A stretch of 64,000 nucleotides of DNA from Ursus arctos. Taxonomy: Eukaryota; Chordata; Mammalia; Carnivora; Ursidae. Made by a program: the position numbers and the translations under genes. The DNA is taken from contig NW_026622841.1 of NCBI RefSeq assembly GCF_023065955.2, positions 18,300,501 through 18,364,500 on the forward strand, in the 5' to 3' direction. The notes beneath the pieces were generated by a model, which saw only the letters and a list, made by a program, of their open reading frames with translations, had not been told where the DNA came from and did no database searches. Positions 56,733-64,000 of the stretch are shown piece after piece. Within the stretch, counting starts at the first letter, position 1. Every line of letters begins with the position of its first letter.

Positions 56733-57660
56733 AATCAGTTATACCCACCTCTCTGGACCCTTTCTTTTACAGAATTGCAAATTTTTAAACTTCTGTTTTT
56801 AGAATTATCCCTTGTCTATTAATAATGGGCCAATGATAACACATGTTCAAGAGCAAAATCCAAAATACAATTTTGTATAATGAAAAGAAGAGACAGATTT
56901 TTTTTTTGCCAGTTAAAATACCAGCTCGAACAAATTATTTGCCCTTCGGTATTTTTTTTTTTATCTTTTATTTCTCTGTTCTTGGGCTCAAGACGAACAT
57001 ATCTGCTTACTGCTGTTTTTTGCTCGTCTTTAATCATACAAATAGCATCTAGCCTCCTCTTCCATCTCCTTACTGCTCCCCCACCCTCCTTCATTAGAAG
57101 GTTCCCTCTGTTCTCATTTCCTCCTTTACTTCATTGTGAGCAGCTGGGCTATGTGCTTACAGCAAATTAGCTGTAAAATAAAGCAGTCTTTTTTTCCCCT
57201 TTTATTTTTTTTTCCAGGGTGTTGTGGGAGAAAAGGTGGTTAGAGAAATTATCCCACAATAAGCAAGTGTGGACAAGGATCAAATAAGCAGAAGACATCA
57301 GCCTGTTGAAGGGTTCACTCACACTGATGAACCATAGTTTAGTACATTCCCCTCCTGGGGGGTCCCTTTTGCATCATTCTGCATGCTTACCCTCAAGTTC
57401 TTTAGCAAAGGCATTTTCCCCACAGTTCCTGATTGCCACAGACATTCACCAAATGAAGTCCTGGTTGGAATGTGTGTTCTTTAAAATATTGAAATCCAAC
57501 TGCAGTCTTAATGTTGTTGGCCTCACTTTTTGTGTGTGTTTAAAAATGCAACAGCAATTGTCACAGCAATTCATCAATTTAAAAAGGCAGGCAGGCACTA
57601 AAATTGTGTATGGTCTCGAGAGGAAAATTAGTTCTAAAGGTAAGGAAATCAAAATAAGCT
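56733..57660. other. No gene; strong pyrimidine tract with AG at 57217
   Basis: AT-rich DNA. A long pyrimidine tract at about 57187-57216 ends in CAG followed by GTGTTGTGGG; it resembles a splice acceptor, but no supporting exon is visible. Plus frame 57306-57755 runs into the GA repeat. Confidence 0.4.
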
Positions 57661-57664
57661 GGAT

Positions 57665-57702
<38 letters not shown>

Positions 57703-57749
57703 GAGAGATGGTTAAAGCAAGAGGGAGAGAGGGAGAGGGAGAGAGAGAT
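57665..57749. repeat. GA-rich tract with 40-bp tandem duplication
   Basis: Mostly (GA)n with GGGA interruptions. The end of the tract and its flank, agagagatggttaaagc, recur 40 bases later. Confidence 0.9.
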
Positions 57750-57758
57750 GGTTAAAGC

Positions 57759-59009
57759 CTTAGGGACTACTCCCAGGCATCAGGGCGTCCGTGTCCCCAA
57801 GGTGGGTTTTGTGGTTCATCGTGGTCTGCAGGTAATCAACGAGCGCCTGTCCTAAAGGAGCAGGATGACCACACACACTACGATTCTTTGGAAGGTCAAA
57901 TAGAATCCTCTGTGCTTGGTTTCAAGCATGCTGACAAGAGGATGCTAAGTATCCTTGAGGCCACTTGGCCTCTCTCCCTGTGGCGTGTTCAAATCTAGCG
58001 TATCGTCCTCTCTCTATCCCAGTTCCAGTAGCACAGACCCACCTTAAGGTGGGTGAGTAGAAAGAACACTTCGATGGAGGCAGGAGGTCACCCTACACCT
58101 TGCTGGACCCTTCATCATTATATTCAGTGAATGTCAACCTTTTTTTGAAGCAGTGAAATATTTTCTTTTCCAAAGGAAACATTACTTGGCATTTAAGTAT
58201 GCAAAGCAGCTAAAGGAACATTTGAGTACCTTAAATTTATTTTGCAATTTACAAATTTATGCAACTGTGATTTTAAACTCTGTTTATTTTAAAGACGCTC
58301 AAAGAGAATTCTGATGCCTTTTGCTTGAGCACAAAAAATTGAAATTGGGGATTAGAGATGACTGTTACCATTAGAACAGTCTCACTTCCCAATTCTACTC
58401 TCTTTATTTATGAATTTTTGTTTGGGTTACAGAGTAGGGAGACAATTTTGAATCAGACGTTTAAGTAGAGGGATATGGTAAGATTTTTGTTTTTTATTTC
58501 ATTTCCTTTGTGACCTCAGAACATGCTCCATTTCCTAGGAGATGACTGCCAAAGTTGGCAGAAACACAAGTCAACCTGAGAGTACCAGGTTACACTTAGT
58601 GATCTCACATTTGTTCATATCACTCGAGTGTCTTAAATTAGTGTTGAAGAGTGGTTGAACATATTTACAAATGCAACCCTAATTAAATGTCTGCAGAATC
58701 TCTGAAGCACCGTGGCAAATGGGAGAGTAAAGAATGTGGTTTGGAAACCATTGCATGAGCATTTCCAGAGAGATCGCCGGCAGCACCAGCAGCATCTTGG
58801 GAGTGAAGTCACCAAAATGGGTGAGACAAGAGTGTGTGTGCGCCTCCTTAAGACCCATAAGTGTTCTGAAGGGGATCTGTCGTCTGTTTTGGATTGTTGG
58901 AACAACTTTTCAGCTTCACGTTTTGTTAGAGGCAGAATTTCTCTAGGTGGTACCATGCAAATTGAGGATGCTGGAGCCGGGAGCCGGGAAACCCTTCCTG
59001 ATTCTAGAG
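57759..59009. other. No gene or repeat recognised
   Basis: Single-copy-looking DNA. Frames 58633-59043 (minus) and 58712-59089 (plus) overlap on opposite strands with no recognisable family. Confidence 0.45.
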
Positions 59010-59235
59010 CTGCATGGTGCGGTGTGGTAGTCATCAGCCACATGTGGCTGCTTAAATTTAAATCCTCATCCTCAATTAAAATTACATAAAATTAAAAACT
59101 CATTTCTGCAGCCTCACCAGCCACATTTCAAGTATGCAATAGCCACGTGTGGCTATCAGATATCATATTGGATAGGACACATTTGGACTTTTTCATCATC
59201 ACAGAAAAGTCTATGGGAAAGTACTGCTCTAGAAT
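59010..59235. repeat. hAT-type MITE, palindromic
   Basis: 'tcagccacatgtggctgcttaaatttaaat', 'aattaaaattacataaaattaaaaact', 'agccacatttcaagtatgcaatagccacgtgtggct' and 'tcacagaaaagtctatgggaaagtactgctctaga' match a common non-autonomous mammalian DNA element with internal inverted symmetry. The family name is not assigned. Confidence 0.65.
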
Positions 59236-59479
59236 GAGAGCCACTCACCAGTCCAAAGGCCATTTTGAGGTTGCTCTTGAAAATAGCTTATAACCCCGCA
59301 TAGGATTATCTCCCCAGTCATTGCAGATATCCTCTCCATTTTGCTGGAACTATTTAAATGAAAGATGAGGGAGGAAACATCTGACAACATCTTCTGTTCC
59401 TTACTACAGCCCATGATAGAATGAGAGAGAGTACATTGGGGCTTATATTTGGGAATTCCCTTGAAATACCATAAGGGGC

Positions 59480-59730
59480 AAGCAGAGTGATTCAGAGAGA
59501 GAACTTTGGAGTCAGGCTACAGTTTCTGAATCCACACAACCACTTACAGGCTATGCCATCTTGAGGAAGTTAAATGCACTGTTACTCAGTTTCCTCTTTT
59601 AGGATAATGCCAGTACCTACCTCATTAGATTATTGTGACACTAAATAAGATACTGCCCAGCGCCTAACTCCTAGGGAGCACTTGATAATGTGTTGGTTAC
59701 TTTTATTACTATCACCACCTGCCCAAACTA
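59480..59730 (+). repeat. MIR SINE
   Basis: 'ttggagtcaggctacagtttctgaatcc', 'ccatcttgaggaagtta', 'cagtttcctcttttaggataatgccagtacctacctcattag' and 'gagcacttgataatgtgttggttac' follow the MIR order. Confidence 0.75.
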
Positions 59731-59968
59731 GAAATTCCATTTTGGAAGTCATTCTTTGAATAACAGTTTCAAACATATGAAACACAACAAAACTGTGTTT
59801 TCTAAAAAACAGTTTTTAAAAAAGTTTCTAAACTTCTTTCTAAAAAATCTCCCAGATAAGAGAGTAATAGTCAAAATGTGACCAGTGAGAAGGCTGTCTG
59901 GGTAGGGTTAGGAAACCACCAAATGTCACAAATTCCCCATTCTACAGTTTCTTCGATTCCTCACTTTA

Positions 59969-59971
59969 TTT

Positions 59972-60014
<43 letters not shown>

Positions 60015-60207
60015 TTTTAAAGATTTTATTTATTTATTCAACAGAGAGAGAGATAGCCAGCGAGAGAGGGAACACAAGCAGGGGGAGTGGGAGAGGAAGA
60101 AGCAGGCTCATAGTGGAAGAGCCTGATGTGGGGCTCCATCCCATAACGCCGGGATCACGCCCTGAGCCGAAGGCAGACGCTTAACCGCTGTGCCACCCAG
60201 GCGCCCC
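59969..60207 (-). repeat. Carnivore SINE (SINEC) with (TTTA)n tail, 15-bp TSD
   Basis: Reverse young-type CAN-SINE. Its A-rich tail has become a (TTTA)n tract of about 12 units at 59966-60016. The target duplication cgattcctcacttta is perfect at 59954-59968 and 60208-60222. Confidence 0.95.
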
Positions 60208-60234
60208 CGATTCCTCACTTTAAAGGCTAGAAGT

Positions 60235-60470
60235 AGTTTTCAAATAATACTTTAAAGAAGAGTGTTTTCTGAGCTCTTGCCTATTTAGGACAGTCTGTAA
60301 TTGTCATATGAATGACAAGTTGGCTGGGCATTAAATTCATGGGCCCCAAATCACTTGTTCTAATCCTGGACAAACTTGGTACCATGGTTTTCTGATATTC
60401 AGTATTTGAAAGCAATGCAGCCTGATTTTGGTTTTTCATTGAGGATGTGTTTTGAGTTCCCCCAGCAATG
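60235..60470 (-). repeat. Possible degraded L1M
   Basis: 'gagctcttgcctatttagga' and 'atgaatgacaagttggctgggcattaaattc' recall an antisense old-LINE segment ('aatgacagtttggctgggtatagaattc'). Weak but collinear. Confidence 0.4.
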
Positions 60471-60984
60471 AACTCAGAGGCAATGATTCAAGTGGGCGGA
60501 CTTTATTTGACAGGTGAAGGAGTGGGGTGGAGATGCAAGACAGGGAAGGAAAGCAGCAGGTAAAAGGTGAGTCCTAGAGTGGATTAGCAAGCCAGATACC
60601 ACTGTATCCACCTGGAGCTGAATCATGCTGGATAAATTGTGGAAATCAGTGAAAAACACATTTCCCAAAGTTATCCTCTCAGAGAAGTGAGGACGCGGGG
60701 GTATGGAATCACCGAATCCTGTGTCTTACTGCATGAACACAGCTTCTGGGAATATTGATCCCCCAGTACAGCAGACATCTGCAAGGGCAGAGAAAGGGCA
60801 GGGTCAGAGAAAGACTAGAAGAGAATCCTGGGGGTTGGCAGTTGGAGGTCAGGCTGCCTACGCCAATGTGCTGAGGACAAGAGCAGGTGTTCAGGGACAA
60901 CAAGGTCCACCACAGGGAGCAGCCTCTTTCTTCTGTGGGGTTGCTTGATGCTTGAATGACTGATTGATTGATTGTAATTCCACA
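60471..60984. other. No gene or repeat recognised
   Basis: GC-moderate segment between two L1M-like AT-rich parts, which suggests an insertion, though I cannot name it. A short TGAT repeat lies at 60957-60974. Confidence 0.4.
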
Positions 60985-61690
60985 TTTTTTTCCTGTGTCC
61001 TCTTTCACTTTCTCTGGATCTCACTTTCTCTTAGTTTCTCTTTTCTCTGTCTCTTATTCTCCATCTCCCTCATCTCTGTCCCTCTTTCTCGGATGCTCTA
61101 TCACTTTTTAATTTCTATCTTTTTTTTTCTCTTTCTTTTTGATTGGATTAGCCCTGTTAGCAGGCGAACTTAGTCCTGAAAATTTTTCTTCAATTTTATC
61201 TTTGTTTATTTCTTTGGCATTGGTTCTTTTTTTCTCTCTCTCTCTTGTTTTCCTTCAATAACTATATTGCGGAGCTCTAGCTAAATGTTCTGCCCTGTGT
61301 ATCATATTAGCGCTTGTCATTTTTGTCTCTATACTTTTCCTTTGCATTCAAAACAAATTTTCTGGTTAGTCCCCCGCATTGTTGCTTTTATTTTTGACAT
61401 TGTTGGATCTGCTCTCTATTGTCTCTAAATTAAATTTTATTTTGCCTTTGCAAACTTAGCTTTCTTGCAATTCTTCCTTAAGGGTCCAGCTCAATTGTCA
61501 TGTCAGTTTATTCCAGATTTCTGCTGCTCTTTCATAGATACCATGACTTTTCCAATTCTATCAAGAATATTGAAGAGTTTTCTATTTTTTCTTGTCCTTA
61601 CGGTAAATCATTTTCTCTTCTCCTCTTAGTCTTTAGGATAATGTCCATTTCTTTAATATTCAGTATTTTCTATCATCTGTATGTGTAAGT
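60985..61690 (-). repeat. Possible degraded L1M, pyrimidine-rich
   Basis: Very pyrimidine-rich from 60985 to 61140, then 'tcttcaattttatctttgtttatttctttggc'. The composition and words suit antisense L1M, but I cannot align it reliably. Confidence 0.3.
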
Positions 61691-62169
61691 TTTCTTTTTA
61701 TTGAATCTCAAAGAAGGCCACATCAACTCAGAGGGACCATTTGCCAAACAAAAAAAAAACCTGTGGATTTTGCCCCCATTCTGTTTGTTGCCCACTGCTG
61801 GCTGAAATGTAAGTAGGAGGTCAGGTCGATGTTTGTACCACTCAGCTCAGGCTCCCCTGTTGAACTGGTCTTCATTGAGAGAGGCTTTGATGGGTCAAAG
61901 AGAGACCTTCCCCTATTCCTGGCACCTAGTTCTCTTGCCCTCTGAACCCGCAGAGTTCAGGAAAATATAGACTTGCCAGCATGTGCTGAAACCAAGGCTA
62001 TTTGTACTCCCTCCATTGTCTATATTCCTTTACTTGTAGGAGCTATGCTTCTCACAATGAACTTGGCATCATGAGTTCCATGTGCTTTCTTATCTATTTT
62101 TTTTAAAAAATATTTATTCTCTGTATGGGTATTGAAATATGAGGAATGATTGGAATAATCAAGTCGTAT
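61691..62169. other. No gene or repeat recognised
   Basis: Single-copy-looking DNA; nothing identifiable. Confidence 0.45.
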
Positions 62170-62425
62170 ATAGTGATTTCAAACCCAGGTTCTAGAGCTA
62201 GACTGCCCAGGTTCAAATTCTGATTTGCCATTTATTAGCTACAAGACCCTGACAAAGTCACTTAACTTCTCTAGGCCTTTGTTTCCTTGATTTGTAATGA
62301 GGGTGAGAATGAAGCATCCGCTGCGTTGGGTTGTTGTGGATATTAATTCCGTTAACATATGTGAAGTGCTTGGCAGAGTTACTGCACAAAGTAACTAATC
62401 AATAAATGTTCGCCCAAATTATTAT
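62170..62425 (+). repeat. MIR SINE, nearly complete
   Basis: 'ctagagctagactgcccaggttcaaattctg', 'gccatttattagctacaagaccc', 'cacttaacttctctaggcctttgtttcc' and 'atgtgaagtgcttggcagagtta', ending 'aatcaataaatgttcg'. It is the best-kept MIR in the window. Confidence 0.85.
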
Positions 62426-63119
62426 CTCACAAACCCCTCCTGTGCAATGAGAGAAATAGCCACCGTGTTTTTTGGTATGGCTGGGTAGTCATAAGAGAGA
62501 AGGGACTGGGGGACAAATGAATTTTCTCATCTGCTTTGGTCTGGATGGGACTGCTCTATCTAACTGATGAGACAAAGCAAGATAGACACTAGTGGTTTTT
62601 CTACTTCCAGTACCATCAGCCTTGTAATTAGCAGAAATCCATAATTAGTAGAATTAGAATTCTGACCACAGGTCATCTGTTGAGCTTCGCTTTTGGTTTT
62701 ATGGTGAGTTTTCCTTTTATTATGTGTTTTCATGTGTATTTTAGTGGAATATTGGGAGAAATTGCATTAGACGACTGGGGAGATGCCATTTTAAATGGTA
62801 ATGATGTAGAGTTTTTTCCTGCTGATCTTGCAAATTGCTCCTATCCTGTCTTGGTTCAGAAGAGGCAGTAGCAGGCATGGAGTGCAGCCTTTATCCATGT
62901 GGCATGGGAGAAAAGAGAGTCCATCCTGAGCCTTCTCAGTTTGGGAGTGTGTGACATTGACCATCTGACTGCCTGGATCATGAGATGCAGATATGAACAC
63001 AAGTTTAAAATAGGTACTGGTGTTATGCCACGATTCCATTTAGGGAAGGGGGATCTATTTTTTGGCTGATTTATGAAGTATTTAAGGGAGTGTCTGGCAT
63101 ACAGGAAGTGTTATAAGGG
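62426..63119. other. No gene or repeat recognised
   Basis: Single-copy-looking DNA; nothing identifiable. Confidence 0.45.
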
Positions 63120-63265
63120 TTTTTGTATCAAACAACTCTATGTGGTAGGTGCTATTATTATACCCATTGCACAGATGAGAAAATTGAGGATATATAATTT
63201 TTCCAAGGGCACACATCTAGTAGAAGGTAGAGTCTGGGTCCAGCCCCAAGCAGTTTGGTTCTAGC
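63120..63265 (-). repeat. MIR fragment
   Basis: 'tattattatacccattgcacagatgagaaaattgagg' and 'ccaagggcacacatctagtagaagg' are antisense MIR. Confidence 0.7.
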
Positions 63266-64000
63266 TTTCCCATTCTTGCCAACTAGACAACTGCCATGCC
63301 TGACAGTCATTTGGGATTCTGCCATGGGCCTTTGCTCTCCTCCAAATGAAAAACAGATCAGGAAAGTTGCTGTTGTCCCCATCAAATGAAGTTTACCAGA
63401 GAATGTTCTCAAGTCTTGATGCTACCATTAGTAGTGTCATCTTCTAAACCCAAAACACCAACTCTCCATTTCTCTTCGGTCACAACTGCTGTTCTCTGGA
63501 GCAGAATAAAAAGTAAATACATATGCCATGAACCTCTCTGTCAAGGTCCATGGGTGTATGAGATAGATAGATAGATAGACAGACCTCAGTATATCTGTGG
63601 ATGCCTTCCTTCCCTAGGTATTATTAATATTCTGAACACCTTAAATCAATTTTTTTACTTGGTAGAGTTTTTCGTGTCAAAATTAACTGAACCCTTAGCC
63701 ACCCTCTCTCCCACTTATTAAGTGTAGCTGCACCACCATTTGGTGCTTATGTAGGTAAAATGTCAGCACAGGTCTGAGAGGTCTATCTATGGAGACATCT
63801 GCTACCTGAAGCCCCATGAGTAATAGCCTGGCCATGGAGTGAGTGGGAGAAACATCTGCTCTGCACACAGAAACTGACTGCTGTGCGGGCAGAACCAGGC
63901 CACTGGGAGAGAGGGAGCAGACTAGTGACAATGGGGCTGCAGGCGGCCAGAGGCAGTATTCTAGCAGGCAGCTTCTCTCTTCCTCACTCCTTCCCTAATA
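63266..64000. other. No gene; short AGAT microsatellite
   Basis: Single-copy-looking DNA with a short (AGAT)n/(AGAC)n tract at 63561-63584. Nothing else identifiable. Confidence 0.45.

Noticed and set aside
57306..57755. 149-codon plus-strand frame
   Set aside because: The C-terminal third is the GA microsatellite (alternating R-E); the rest has no domain.
58712..59089. 125-codon plus frame overlapping a 136-codon minus frame
   Set aside because: Both strands open over the same bases, which fits chance; the 3' part is a hAT MITE.

Overview
This is a stretch of mammalian nuclear DNA with no gene that I can recognise. The organism is a carnivore. Fourteen copies of the tRNA-derived CAN-SINE (SINEC) family are present, with the head 'gcgcctgggtggctcag' on one strand or a T-rich left end followed by 'agattttatttattta' on the other. 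The A/G-rich body variant 'gacagccagcgagagaggg' resembles what I associate with arctoid caniforms (bears, seals and relatives) rather than cats. The placement within arctoids is inference.

The window reads as intergenic or deep intronic sequence. It consists of interspersed repeats of several ages separated by AT-rich single-copy DNA. The ancient layer is MIR and L2, some of it long (4925-6420 minus, 21660-23100 plus, 32940-33640 minus), and one probable CR1/L3 fragment (43795-44271). A middle layer holds old L1M fragments (664-1690, 8155-8690, 25955-28115, 51345-53400, 54120-54900), hAT-type DNA elements (MER20-, MER5- and MER1-like) and solo MaLR-type LTRs (24346, 28727, 32093, 36500, 41410, and probably 46238). 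The youngest layer is a 5'-truncated 3.1 kb L1 (12354-15470), a 194-bp L1 tail (35156-35349) and the SINEs, most of which still carry clear target-site duplications.

Region by region: 1-12 kb has MIR, L1M, L2, one old SINE and an (ATCC)n microsatellite. 12-17 kb is the truncated L1 plus two SINEs. 17-25 kb is mostly unique DNA with a long L2. 24-33 kb is a repeat-rich block with nested insertions and MLT1-type LTRs. 33-43 kb is more GC-rich and repeat-poor, holding a possible minus-strand exon (34081-34176) and a GC-rich unique block near 39.3-40.1 kb. 43-48 kb has a 100-bp inverted repeat with one arm lodged inside a CR1/L3 element, and two SINEs. 48-51 kb is repeat-poor. 51-57 kb is old L1M with nested SINEs. 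57-64 kb is AT-rich DNA with MIR, a SINE bearing an expanded TTTA tail, and degraded L1.

No open reading frame in the window looks like a complete protein gene. The longest frames either run through repeats or show no recognisable domain. No rRNA, tRNA gene, CRISPR, operon or intact virus is present. I did not find a new biological system. The least expected structure is the inverted repeat at 43463-44064.
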